Shown piece by piece: positions 12,199 through 23,809 of a DNA stretch of 64,000 nucleotides. A program made the position numbers and the translations under genes. Location of the stretch: NCBI RefSeq assembly GCF_037975245.1, contig NC_092569.1, forward strand, positions 34,386,668 through 34,450,667, written 5' to 3'. How positions within the stretch are numbered: position 1 is the stretch's first letter; every line of letters begins with the position of its first letter. The notes below the pieces were generated by a model, which saw nothing but the letters and a program-made list of their open reading frames with translations, was not told the origin of the DNA and made no database searches. This DNA comes from Apostichopus japonicus. Taxonomy: Eukaryota; Echinodermata; Holothuroidea; Aspidochirotida; Stichopodidae.

Positions 12199-12858
12199 AG
12201 TTCACGGACAAGTTTATCAAATTAAGTCAAACTTTTCTTGAACGAATGTCCATTGACCTCCTACTAAGGAGTCGAACCTTGTAAGAGGCTAAATCTCACA
12301 AATTAATATCTCAACAACTTGTCTGTCAGCTTTCAATGCCCCCTTTGCCTTATGCCACCAGAGGTTTCGCACCGCAACCCGCGGCGTTTTATCGTACCAA
12401 AGATATGTTTTGCCACCTTCAACATGTTTCCGATCAAACATTTCCTTTTGGAAAAGTTACCTCATCCTTACCGTTCTGACACCTATTTTGGAATCTTATA
12501 ATCCAATTAATAAAGTGAATTGAACAAGGGAGTTAATTTTACAATCCTGGGACCTACGTAATAAGCCTCTATTTGGGTTTGCCCGACTATGTCTTCAAGG
12601 CCTTAGGGGTCTAAACACCTTGTCTTAACCATCTCCTGTGATCACTATGTTTTCCGTACAAATTTTTCATAACTCTGAAGTAAGCCTGTTGAGGCCTGCA
12701 TTTTTCTTTGCTAAAGGCAGACGAAGGGGAGAAAAGTAGCAATTCGCCAACTATATACTCCTTTGGGCGATTGTTTTCTACAGACGGTTCTTTTTTTTTT
12801 CCTTTTTCTTCTTCCTGCAAATAAGTGGGAAGGAGAAACGGACGGGCATTGAACTTAC

Positions 12859-12907
12859 CCAGAAGAAGAAGAAATAGTAGGAAGACGGATGAGAAGAGGT
12901 TAGTCAT
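12859..12907 (-). CDS. possible signal-peptide first exon (minus strand)
   Basis: ATG at 12,907 in good context (ACCAATGAC, A at -3) opens MTNLFSSVFLLFLLLL. This is a short polar start followed by an unbroken hydrophobic core, typical of a secretory signal peptide. The next bases are CTGG|GTAAGTTC (exon end 12,859), a strong donor in phase 1, the usual phase for signal-peptide exons. Without splicing, the frame runs on to a stop at 12,611 and would give a 98-residue basic protein with one Cys. A second donor (GAAG|GTAAGTCC) at 12,925/12,924 lies upstream and would turn this region into intron. A TATA box and initiator-like repeat sit at the right distance upstream. The mature protein is unknown. 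Confidence 0.33.
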
Positions 12908-12980
12908 TGGTAAAGGGGACTTACCTTCACAGCGTGTAATCACACCGCTAATAGGTTTTACTCAGGAGAACTTAAATCTT

Positions 12981-13026
12981 ACTGACTGACTGGGTCAAAT
13001 AAGTCATCTTCGCCGAATTATATAAA
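12981..13026 (-). promoter_or_regulatory. TATA box and initiator-like core promoter
   Basis: On the minus strand TTTATATAA (13,026-13,018) is followed about 30-35 bases later by CAGTCAGTCAG (12,990-12,982), which contains initiator-like TCAGTC. The possible ATG is about 80 bases further on. The spacing matches an RNA polymerase II core promoter; activity is inferred. Confidence 0.35.
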
Positions 13027-13029
13027 CTT

Positions 13030-16015
13030 TACTGAAACATCAACTTGTCCCTCCACAACTAGTCCTCTACAAACATTTCTTAAAATCTGTCTATTTTAGC
13101 CTCTGTTGAGAAAGCCTCCCAGTGGGACCGCTTGGTGACTTAATTGTAACGAGGGCGTCCTTCATTATACAGACCACAAATTGCATTAGCACAATTGCCT
13201 TTATTTGTAGCCACTCTAACCTCCTATGTCCCTCAACTTGTCGAGTCCCCCCCCCCTCCTCTCGCCTCTTCCTATTTACATCTCCACGTAACCACTGTAT
13301 GTACTTATATAATTGTGAAGTTTGCTGGCAAAGTATATGTTTGAACATTGCCCGTAATTAATTCATGTGGTTCGAGTTATACTATATGGTACCATGGCCC
13401 AAAGTTTCCAACAATAGTCTGTACAAGGTAAGATTAATTCTTAGAGATATATTTCCTCTTTTGAGATCCTCTTCAATCTAGCATGGAAACTTGCTAAGGA
13501 ATGACTTAGACTTGCTTCCATCTAACAAGACTAACTAAAATCGAATTGCAAAATCACCTGAGTAAAGTTTGAAACATAAAAATCTGTTAAATTATTACTT
13601 TGTTTTTAGTATATAAAATTTCAGACCATTATTTCAGATGCTTGCTTATTTTATTAATAGGTTCAAATTTGTCAGAAAAACATATTAAAAGTTTTCTTAT
13701 TAGCTTATATGCGACATTTAGTTTTTAATTCATTTAACATAATTTAAGAAATGACGTACTAACCGCGAATTTATTATGGTGACACAGTATATCTAGTGTA
13801 GGCCTATAATAATAACATTTCCAACCGTGTTGAAGTTAGTCAGTCATTTTCGCCGACTTCATCATACCATTCAACTGCCTCCCACTATCTCGCATATTTC
13901 TTGGGACTGTAACCCGCATTTGAAGCTAGCAGTTCGTAATTGGAAAACACTGGGATTACAATTCATGACTGGTATACCATTTCATACCAAGGGCAAGTTG
14001 CGACAAATGATCGCTAACTCGACTACACCGCCCACAAGAGTTCACGGAACTACTGAAGAAAATACGTTATGGATCATATCTTTGAGCATTGAAGGACGAA
14101 TTTGGCAACAAAAATTTTATTTTGATATGTTATAATTTATTAACATCCACTGATTTCAGTCCATTTTGTAGTTTTGTACCACTTTTAATTTTGAGATATG
14201 TCCCTTCAAACATATTCGGCTTATCAATTAAAGTGATTAAAACACAGACTATTGGGTCAGATTCTTAGATGAAACAAAAGCCTCTAAAGGGAAACATGAG
14301 ACTCACAGTGGAAGCGCATGTGCTCGGGCGAAATGCTGAGTAAAACGATACATCTAGAGTAAGATTTATTTTGTCATTGATAAAGTAGGACCGTATTCTC
14401 AGCATCCTGTTCAAAATCTTCGAAACAGTTCACGACATTGGATAAATCGAAAAAAAAAGTTAACTATAGGAGTGCCTTCCTAAACTTACCATATAGGTTG
14501 ACAACACCACAGCCCCCCCCCCCTCCCCCATCTTCTCCATCTGGTACGAAATCAAATAATTTTAAAACTCAAGACTTCAACAAACATTATACACTCCCCA
14601 TCCAACACCCTCCCACCCTCAAAGTATTTGTTCTAACTGAGATTTAAGTTTTAACCAAACTTAAACGAACACCACCAAGTGTTTACATGAGTGTGATTTC
14701 AAGAGCTATAAAACTATAAGAATGTTACTTTTGAATGCTGAGAGCAATTCATAAAGCATACTACAAATGCAACACAAATAACTTAATTTGGTCTTTTGTA
14801 ACATCTGTTTTTACCTCCATGTTTTTACCTAAATGGTTATAAGTACCTCCATTCATTTAACATTCAAAAGTCTATCTGTCTAACGAATGCGATACTGTCC
14901 AACCAAATTAAAGAAAAAAAGTCTTCTTCGTTATGATAGACTTTAATAGCTATAACTTTCATATAGATTTTATTCTAATATGCAATCCAAACGTTTGAAA
15001 GATCTTATTTTCCGTCGACGAAGGTTGATTTCATTTTCACTAAAATGAATTTAACCATATCATAATGCACCTCATCATTATGTATCGTATTAACTGTCAA
15101 CTACAGTTACCCATAGCATGATTTACGTGATTCATGTTAAATGCATAATACCACCAGTGTAAGAGTAGTAGCCATAGGCTTATTACCCCCATAGCAATAT
15201 TGATATAAAAATAGCGCTGTACACAGACTGTTGGTATATGGTTCGTGGAAACCCAGGACTGGTTAAAAAACTTTGTGGTCGAACGGCCGAAAGTGAAACA
15301 CAAAGCGAAGGGGACCAAGGACACTGAAACTCTGGATTTCTTGTCAAAATCTTGAAACTGAACATTTCACGAAATGTTTTTGTTACTCCTAGAGAACATT
15401 ATCTAAAATCAGTGATACAGCCTTCAACTGTACCCCTGAAGGGGACATCGACCTCCGGCTAGCCCCGACTCCCCGCTGTAGGCTATCAGTTCTGCTTCAA
15501 TATCTACAGAATTGACCGATCTATTAATTAGATACGAAATTCACATTTTTTCTCTGTGTTGTTTTATAATTTGCGAGGTTGTTGCCAAAAGATGGAGACC
15601 TTTTAATAACTTCACCAGCCGTTTTATTTGACTTACTAATTCGTCGAACGAAAACTTATCCATGAAACAACAAGTTTTAATCGATCAATTTTTGATAACG
15701 TTTTTAATCTCATCAATTCTGTTATTTTTACTCTAAATCTCTTTCTGCTTCAATTTGATCACCCCCCCCCTCACCCCCAACAAATAGTGTCACTTTATAA
15801 ATTTGGAATAATAGAAAGATTCATAAATACGTGGCAAAATAAACGTGTATTAAAATGGTTGTTTAATTATTTATTTATTTGTTTGTTTTTGGTGAAGGCC
15901 TTGATTCAGAGTACCTTAAAACAGCCAGTCTTAAGTTACTAAGTAACCTCTCTGATGAACATTACGTTAGTACTGTGTTACAAGAGATATCTTTAAAAAC
16001 GGAGGGAGTCCTGGT
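13030..16015. other. noncoding stretch
   Basis: Contains C runs at about 13,249-13,257, 14,514-14,522 and 15,763-15,771, and low-complexity pyrimidine segments. Open frames of 60-102 codons (13,091-13,361 on both strands, 13,827-14,135, 14,438-14,647, 15,097-15,365) show no recognisable motif or consistent codon use and overlap one another. Confidence 0.5.
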
Positions 16016-16017
16016 AG

Positions 16018-16063
16018 TTAACCTGACTAACCTGACCATAACCTAACCTGGGCTAACCTGACC
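16018..16063. repeat. TAACCTGAC degenerate tandem repeat
   Basis: Five closely spaced TAACCT words (TTAACCTGAC, TAACCTGACC, ATAACC, TAACCTGGGC, TAACCTGACC) in 46 bp. It resembles degenerate telomere-like sequence (CCCTAA) only superficially. Confidence 0.75.
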
Positions 16064-16069
16064 ATCGAT

Positions 16070-17850
16070 AAGAAGTCCATGCACAGTCATACAAATTTAG
16101 AGAGCAGCCCCCTACTCCTCCTGCCACACTTTATGATTGCTGACGTAACTAACAATTTCAGTTTAACCGTAAATTGGGCGGAGCTCGTTCTCTGACTATT
16201 CGCTGTTAAAGATGCCTACTCTGCGACGGGTTTTTAAATTTTAGGGTTTTACAATACAATCTTACAGCTGCAATCGCACAGACGAAATAAAATCATAATA
16301 TCCGATACTGTAGCAAATGACGCAGGCTGATTTGATAGTCTACTTTACATTATAGCCTTTATGACTAGGGAAGGGTTATTTACTCCAGTGTTTGCTAACA
16401 GAAAGGAAGGAGATATTATTATGAAAACTATGAACCCCACCAAGTAGGTTACTCCATCTTGGAGGAGGCCTCTAAACTCCAGTTATTCAAAACAGTGAAA
16501 TTTAACGAAGCAACGAATCCTGCCTTTCGTTCATTTCCCACCCATACACTGGTAGATATGAAACCATGATAACCATGATGTCTTTGAAGAAGAAAAACAA
16601 ACTATGTTTATACTTCTAAAAATCTAAAATAGGCCAACCACTGGTCACTTTGTTATTACTAGCCTATTATCATTTCAATTTGAGCTACATATATATATAC
16701 TCTTTATGCATCAACCTCAACTAAGACAATCTCATTACCGCTCAGTGGTCAAAGTTAAGTGAGCTGAGAGTAGTGAAAATGTCCCCCACCCCCCCCCCCC
16801 GTCTTTCTTTAAAAAAAATGTGTTGGTGTATTTAAGTATCGACATAAGCTCTAAATTCACCCTATTTTGAGCTGTTCCATTTTTCTTCTATTGGTTTTTA
16901 TTTATTTATTATTTTTAAATTCTGTGTAAGCTTTCTGGAATGTCAATTTCCCAGATGTCTGCCTGGTCACTCACCTTACCCCTCTGATCCACATATTAAC
17001 ACTTCGACCCTTCCATCGACTCTGACCTTCTCCGTAACCCTGCCAATCTCTCCCAATCCCACTCTCAGCATTTGTAAACAGTAGAACACCAACGCTATAC
17101 GCCGAGTGATTGCAATGGAGGAGTTGAATTCACTCTCCATATCACCCGCTGTGCATTAACGGATCTTGTTGCTAGCTATATGGACCCCGCGGCGTAGGAG
17201 TTGGGGGTAAGCGCCTTAAGGGATACGACGGATTCTGTGCGCTTTACTAGGTACGGGAAAGAAGTGTATAACTACTACACCAACACTGTATACACAACTT
17301 CTCCACTTCGTTGCTAACAGGTGTCCCAAACATTACTGGCAAAGCCGGTATGAGACCAACGTAAAAGCACGTTCTGGTGAAATTTAACTTTTCAAGATGT
17401 ACATAGAAAAAAAAAAAACTTAAAAAAAAAAACAACAACTTGTGAACCAAAAATTAAGATAGGGATATTTGAGGGAAAGCTTACAATTGGAAATATGTCA
17501 GCGGTGTTGACATGCGGTCATTCAACCCTGTTAGTTTTCTAACGCGTATTTTCCCTGAACGTTTAATTACACTCTCAATTGACATGGAGTAGCATACACC
17601 GCGTCAATTATTGGCCGAGTAAATTCCGTTAAACGTCAAAAGAATCACGGCTTACTGCAAGATGCCTTCAATTCTCTTATGATTTTAAAAAGTCACACAA
17701 ACACACATATATATAGGCCTATATTTATAGCCTACACCTGACACAATACTAATGTAGGCTAAATAGAAGTTTGGCGATCGCTCAAGTTCATCGCAGGCAG
17801 AAAGCAAATAGACCTCCATGAAGGAAAAAACAAAACACGCAATCGTGAAG
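16070..17850. other. noncoding stretch
   Basis: Holds an interrupted C run (16,783-16,800), pyrimidine-rich DNA (16,970-17,080) and a 14-bp perfect palindrome ATATAGGCCTATAT at 17,711-17,724. No coding frame is supported. Confidence 0.5.
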
Positions 17851-17857
17851 TGAACAT

Positions 17858-17916
17858 GAGGCAGAGGCAGAGGCAGGGGCAGGGGCAGGGGAGAGGGGGA
17901 GAGGGTCGGAGGGGGC
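17858..17916 (+). repeat. GGCAGA/GGGGCA hexamer repeat with G-quadruplex potential
   Basis: Three GGCAGA-like units grade into three GGGGCA units and then GGGGGA. Positions 17,876-17,905 hold five G runs of three or more. Confidence 0.85.
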
Positions 17917-17919
17917 TGT

Positions 17920-19700
17920 ATAGATATTCCTAGAAGGTCACTCGTTTCGTACTAAAAGTGATTAAAGTCATAATCGGCTTTCAAAGAGTCGAACGAGGTA
18001 CATTACAATTGTATGTAGCCTATACCTATGGTGACACTGAGGACCAGAGCAACTGCTTTTGGCAGAGAACTACACAACTACTTGGCACTAACTTTATGTT
18101 AATTTACAAAGCTTAATCTATTGATATTTTCATTTAGTTATGCGTCATTCCAAAGATTGTAACGAAAGAAAATTCGTCAAAATAATCAGATTGGTTCATT
18201 GATGTGGATTTAACGTCTCACGAAATAAATAAATAAATAAGAGAAGTTATCATATTTCGTCCAAGCGATATACAATTCATCGGTCTACGGTACGTGTTAC
18301 TCATTTTCTGCAAGCGTCAATAGCAAAAACTAATGTTTTGTTGTTGTTTGCAAGCAATATTATCATTTTTAGTTTAACCTAGAGAAGTTCAAACAAGGTT
18401 TTGATATTTTAATATGATAGACCGTCAGTACTGCACAGATAATATTCAAACATTGTAACAACGCAGTTGATCATATAACTGGACTATACCGTAGTTGAGC
18501 TTAATATCAAGTTGTAGTAGAAAATATTTTAAAAAATAAGAACTTGTCGATTTGTTATATATATTCGTAGTGACATATGCACTACGTAAGCCGTGTATTG
18601 GCGATGAAATTTCAGAATCTCATAGAATATTTTGTTACCCAATAAATAATTTTCATTTGGTGCAAAAATAAAAATGGGGGGAAATATCTTATATTGATCT
18701 AATGTGACGTTGTTTTGAGTAACTTCTGGTGGAGAAAAACTTTTAGAACTAAAAGAAAAAATGAAGGTCAATTTCAATAGTGGAATTTGTAACTCACATT
18801 AAAACAAGCATCATTGGTAAAGTGCCGTCATTATAAGGAGAAAAATAGATGACATTAGTGGTGTGCGTGAGCTGTAACAATATAAGTATAGCGTTGCACA
18901 TGGGTTAGGTGGTGATCGCTTTCTCTTATTTTTTTTTTCCAAAAAGAATGCCTTGTTATTGTTCTTCAAGCTATACTTTATGACACGACTTGTTTGGTTT
19001 CTTCTATTTAATGTCCTAATTCTAACTTGAAATAAGTTTAGACTTATTCAATGCACCGATGGTCAATTTAACACGTACGACACACTGCAACAATAATTTC
19101 TTCTCCTGTCGGTTTTTCATTTCTGGTCTTCTACATATTTATCAGTTATCTCCATCTTACTTTACTCTTGTATCCCATACCGTCCATTCATTTGTCCTCT
19201 TTCCTGGTTTTGGTTATTATTATTACCCTTTTTTCTTGGTTTTATTTTTATTAGATATCCTTAAGTTTCTTCTCAATCTAGGCCTGTCAATTTGCGACGA
19301 CATCTTCTTATTTTGGTCTCTCCGATGAGCTGTTGTACTTATCACAATTTTTTTTTTGTCTCCCTTTTTTCTTTCTAACCTCTTGTATTTTTCTCTCTTT
19401 TTTTCATTTGTGGATGGTGCTGCAATATACAGTCCTCTGTTGCACCTTTCTTACTTTTTTTTTTGTCTTGCCCGTTTGTAGTATATATAGAGTTATTGAT
19501 CATTTGGAATAAATCGGCAAAGTTCGGTCCGTAGCCGATAGGTCTAACCTGTCTGTACACACCTGTCTGCCGCGGGTTACGGCTTCGAAAATTAATCCAA
19601 AAAGTATTGAGTTTTCTTAATTGACAACGAAAAGTCACCCTCGCATGGTCGTTGACGTTACCTTAATTCGGTTATTTGATTAGAACGTACAAATCGAGAT
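17920..19700. other. noncoding stretch
   Basis: Contains an (AAAT)n microsatellite at 18,223-18,240 and T-rich segments. The minus-strand frame 19,375-19,638 includes a moderately GC-rich Arg/Gly-containing part near 19,500-19,620. It is otherwise built on poly-Lys from A/T runs, and I could not place it in any family. Confidence 0.45.
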
Positions 19701-19710
19701 TGGAGACTTG

Positions 19711-19795
19711 AGATGGGGAAGAAGAAGAAGAAGAAAAAGAAGGAAAAAAAAGACAAAAAAATAAAGAGGAAAATAAAGAAAAATGATGAGATGAG
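19711..19795. repeat. (GAA)n and purine-only tract
   Basis: A GAA repeat at 19,717-19,742 followed by almost pure A/G. On the minus strand it encodes a spurious Leu/Phe-rich stretch that could be mistaken for a membrane segment. Confidence 0.85.
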
Positions 19796-19909
19796 ATTTA
19801 GGGGGTACGCATTCAGGTGGGAAAACTATTGACAAGTCGACGTAGAAATTGTTACAAGCTCTGGCGCCGAATTCGCCGAGGTAACTTGTGTACCGCATAG
19901 TAACCACAC

Positions 19910-19946
19910 CTGATTGAGGCACGCGCATCATAAAAGAGGGCGCCAT
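19910..19946 (-). CDS. weak candidate start exon
   Basis: The minus-strand ATG at 19,946 sits in ATGGCGCCC, a GC-rich start-codon context. It reads MAPSFMMRVPQS up to CAG|GTGTGG, a mediocre donor. The surrounding 19,850-19,960 is richer in CpG than its neighbours. Unspliced, the frame continues into the purine tract and is not credible there. Confidence is low. Confidence 0.13.
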
Positions 19947-20055
19947 ACTCTCTTTCATTCTAGCATTTCATTTTCAGTAAGATTGGTAAACGCTATAAAG
20001 GAATACCCCGGTTACAATTTTGTTTTTCAGAGTTTTTTTTAATTTAAATTGTAAG

Positions 20056-20058
<3 letters not shown>

Positions 20059-20101
<43 letters not shown>
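20059..20101. repeat. (AT)n microsatellite, 43 bp
   Basis: Uninterrupted alternating A/T. Confidence 0.97.
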
Positions 20102-20105
<4 letters not shown>

Positions 20106-20749
20106 GGATAAAAGTGTTCTGCAACTTCAACATATCTCTTCCGTCAGTAAGGTGCAATATTTTTTTTCTTCTCGACAGTTCTTAAAGCTCAATACAAAGT
20201 GATAATAAGTTATTAGTTCAATAATAAAAAGTGAACTTTCAGCAAAGTAAAATTATTAGTCAAAAAGCCGTTGCCAGGGAAGCCAGTGAAGGTATACTGT
20301 TGGTAAAGTATAGACTAGGATGTCAAAGAGGCTTTGTTTTAGCGGGATTAAAATGTGAAAGCTTTGTAAACAAATGTAAATATTTACCATTTTTTTAATT
20401 TTAAAGTTGATTATTTGTGTGTGTGTGTGAAATAGTCATATTCTCCTGTGTTACCAAGCTTCACCAAGTTAAGGCAGAAAAGGTGCATGAAGACATTATC
20501 AAAACAAGAACCACTCAAATTAAGAGTAAACCAGAGGAGGTCTTCAATGAAACCAAAGAAATCACGAGATTAGGCTATATTAATATTTTTGTTTTGCACG
20601 CAAACGTTTTTGTACTGTAGAGAACGTTTTATTAACTCTATGTTTAAGAGCGGTCAAAAGGTTCCAAACACATAAAACTAGAGATGCTTCCTGACATTTC
20701 GGCTGGAACAAAATATTGAGTCAATCCTAATATTTGATATTCCGGCAAA

Positions 20750-21060
20750 AGCACTGAGTACCAGTATGCGTACAAGGCTCTCGGCGTGGGTACGAGATGT
20801 CTACAATGTCAATAATACGTGTACAACTCCATGAGGCCGAGTACATGTAGCTATGCTATAATATGAGTAAAATTATGTACTAAAAGAGTATGTACTATAG
20901 CACTGAGTACCGCAGTATGCGTACAAGTTAAGGCTCTAAACGTTGGTGCGAGATGTCTAAAGTGTCAAGGGTACCAGTACAACTCCACGGAGGCCGAGTA
21001 CAGGTATAACCATATATGTTTCAATATGAGTACAATTATGTACTAAAAGAGCATGTACTA
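20750..21060 (+). repeat. GAGTAC-family tandem duplication, 149-bp period
   Basis: Copy 1 starts with AGCACTGAGTACC at 20,750 and copy 2 with the same word at 20,899. Both run through GAGATGTCTA, ACAACTCCA, GGCCGAGTACA and ATTATGTACTAAAAGAG. The CCGAGTACATGTAGCTATGCT part is shared with the loci at 6.5 and 52 kb. Confidence 0.9.
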
Positions 21061-21783
21061 ACTTAAACACTTTGGACTGGCTATGTGAAATTAATATAAC
21101 TGTACCTACACGTATAACTTAACTTGCAAATCAAACTGTACACAAGTTTCTATTTATTTCAATCAAAGATTAGGCTAAAATCACATTTGAAATGCAAACC
21201 GTGCTTTCGACAAGATTTCGGACACTAGAGTTCTTTCTTTGCAGTACCGTTGGTATATTTTGAGTTTCGAAATGAATGGAATTAGTTCATATTTCAATGT
21301 ACCCAATTTTAGACTAATTTATTGTAAATTTGAAGAAATATAACAGGACTTTTATTTTTCTAGCTGACTAAGAAATTTGATCCATCGAATAAATCGATGG
21401 ACCGTGAGTGCTACCGATAATCAGATTTCATGTTATAAAGTATAACTATAAAATAAACTGCTTTATACACTCCCACTTTTTTTTTTAAATAGAAGAAACA
21501 TGTTTTCTTTTAACTTTCAACGTAAACATTCGTCATGAAAGGCATCCTTCTCTTTTGCTATTTTTATTATTATTTTTTTTTTTTTGCTGGTTGCCAAAAA
21601 AATATCGTCCGTAAATTGAAATAACGTTACAATGAGTCTTTGATCATTATCGAGGCAAACTAGTTTCTCACGATTCTCAAACCCAAAGAAAAATATTATT
21701 ACATATTCTTTGTTGTCATGACAACCAATTGTAGCGCGCGATTAACATGTTTGATGGAAGTTTGACGCTTTCTTTGGCAAACA

Positions 21784-21984
21784 ATGGCGGTATACGGGGA
21801 TCAGTTTGGTAGGTATTCATGTACTTCGCCGACAATCCAAGTCTGTTCGACTGTCAAAACATATTACACGGCCAAGTTTTTCAGAAATCTGGCCGACGAA
21901 AGTTCACCGCTCGCCAACTTTCAGCTTTTCGTTGTTGTTACCCTGTCACCGCTGATGAATAGAGGGGAGTATTTTCCATGCTAA
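21784..21984 (+). CDS. candidate short ORF / start exon with CCAAT box
   Basis: ATG at 21,784 lies in ACAATGGCGG, a favourable GC-rich start context, 55 bp after CCAAT (21,725-21,729) and a CGCGCG patch. The frame runs 66 codons (beginning MAVYGDQFGRY) to TAA. It has more C/G third positions than the surrounding DNA and three Cys. A weak donor (TTTG|GTAGGTATT) follows codon 8, so only the first residues might be exonic. No family is recognised. Confidence 0.22.
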   Translation: MAVYGDQFGRYSCTSPTIQVCSTVKTYYTAKFFRNLADESSPLANFQLFVVVTLSPLMNRGEYFPC

Positions 21985-21989
21985 CTGAT

Positions 21990-23680
21990 TAGTGGTGTGT
22001 GTTTGTAGTTTTCATTTATAGCATTGCTATTGTAAATTCCATAGCGTTATAACGAACACAAACCCATATTTGGATAGCTATGGTAATGCTGAAATCTTGG
22101 CATTTATAGACTACTATCCACCTATTTATCTCACTCTCTCTCTGACCGGATTAAAGTTTAACAAATAAGCTGAAGCAACGACTGAAAAAAAGGGTCCAGC
22201 TTAAAGCTCAGGTTGGTGAACTTAGGAAATCTCTCTGACTATGAAAGGAAAAGAGGGTTACATAAGGTCAGTACCTCTCTTCGTGTTAGCATAATCGTGA
22301 AAGCAGTGGTCTTTGTAGTGTGCCGACAGTAGGCAGTCGGAGAGAGCTTGAGAAACTTAAACAAACAACTCGCCACTAGTTTCGAAATAGTTTTATAACA
22401 AGTATGCCTCGGCGTATAGTCTTCAGCTTCGCTTAAATGCTACGACAGACTTCACAATTCTTAAAACTTAATTTCACCCCCATTTTTTTCCGCGGCATAT
22501 ACACAGGAGTATCAAGCTAATTAATAATATAATTTGTCTCCTATGTTTTTATATTGCATTTAAGTTTTGGTTGAACAATACCTTTAATCAACCGCAAGTA
22601 TATTAACTATAGGTTTAGTATACACGGTCACAGAATCGGCGGCAGTATAACAATCACACTATATAGGGTTAGCTATAGATATCGAACAGCTGTCCGCAAA
22701 CTGTTAGGAACACGACCTAGAAACTTCCATGAGGAATTGAGCCACGACTTACCTGACCAACATCTACCCCCCTCCCCCACCCCTTAGAATCCATGATCAG
22801 AATGCATGGAAGCTAACTAGCCCTTATACGGATTGATGTTGCGTCACGCCATATAGTGTACGGACCGTTTGTATAGAGTACGGTGTATTGTTGAATGCCG
22901 AAATGAAAACACGAGTTGGGGAGCCGAGGTGGTGTTGGTTGGGTGGGGGGAGTGGGATTGTCGATAACGCAATGTTACTTTAAATGGAAAGACATATAAA
23001 CGCAGTATACAGATTTGTACAGCAGCCAACTGTAATATTTTATGATAACGGAACAAGACCCAATTCTCCCCTTCTTCTAAAATAGTGAAAACGCTAAAAC
23101 TGAAGTTTTTTTTTACAGTGTTCAGCTTTTGGAAAATTAATCAATTGCACATACCATTTTATAAAATACGCATGATGTTTTTACAATGAAATTAATAGAT
23201 GATACTCTCAAATTGTATTCTAATTTGAGTATATATATATTTAGGCTGACACTATTCTAAAGTGTTTACCTTTCATTAAATTTTTCTTTTCATTTGGAAC
23301 CCCCCCCCACCCACCCACCTAAAAAAAAAATCCCAAGCTCTTCGAGAACTACTCTCCCAAAAATAAACAGTTAATCAAGTTAAAGTTCATCATTCGTATA
23401 GGATGCTAAACAATCATCTCCTGGGGGTCTAACCGTCCAAATTATTCCCATGCAGGCATTGATGAAAGTTCAATTAGACAATTAACTGTGTCAGTAAGAT
23501 CAAAGTCTCTGAGGCTGGCAAGATAATGCTTCTTAAGATATGAGACTGGGTGACCATAATTTGAACTTTCTAGCATAGTTGGTGACAAAACTGACGACCT
23601 CTCAGTGTAAAAATGCTTTCACTAATAAAGGTTAATTATTGAAATCGACTTGCCATCGATTTGAGATGGACTTTTGATTC
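21990..23680. other. noncoding stretch
   Basis: AT-rich, with short C runs (22,771-22,783, 23,301-23,322). Nothing coding is seen; the minus frame at 22,844-23,056 has no recognisable features. Confidence 0.5.
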
Positions 23681-23687
23681 TCACTAG

Positions 23688-23805
23688 GGGGCGCCACCCC
23701 ACCCCACACCCAGCACCCACACCCCACAGCCTGCAGCATGCACACCACACCCCACAACCCGCAGCACCCCACACCCACACCTGATGCACGCCACTGATTC
23801 ATCTG
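23688..23805. repeat. C/A-rich minisatellite
   Basis: CACCCCACACC words with two copies of a roughly 30-bp unit (ACACCCCACA followed by CCTGCAGCA or CCCGCAGCA). Confidence 0.75.
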
Positions 23806-23809
23806 AAAA

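Larger units (their letters stand above)
10500..12600. other. noncoding stretch
   Basis: No supported coding frame. An AG|GTAAGTTTG donor-like site occurs at about 11,945 without an open frame in front of it. A CRE octamer lies at 11,952-11,959, a G-rich tract at 11,252-11,271, and a CT microsatellite at about 12,176-12,198. Confidence 0.55.

Noticed and set aside
13370-13436. Kozak-perfect ACCATGG followed by AAG|GTAAGA donor
   Set aside because: The frame meets TAG after seven codons, before the donor.
19375-19638. Minus ORF containing an Arg/Gly segment resembling a neuropeptide precursor
   Set aside because: No signal peptide and no dibasic-flanked repeated peptides with amidation glycine.
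19680-19958. Apparent membrane protein on the minus strand
   Set aside because: The hydrophobic stretch is the complement of the GAA/purine tract.
20417-20620. Lys/Glu-rich 67-codon ORF after a GT repeat
   Set aside because: Looks helix-like but has background codon use and no convincing splice acceptor; probably chance.
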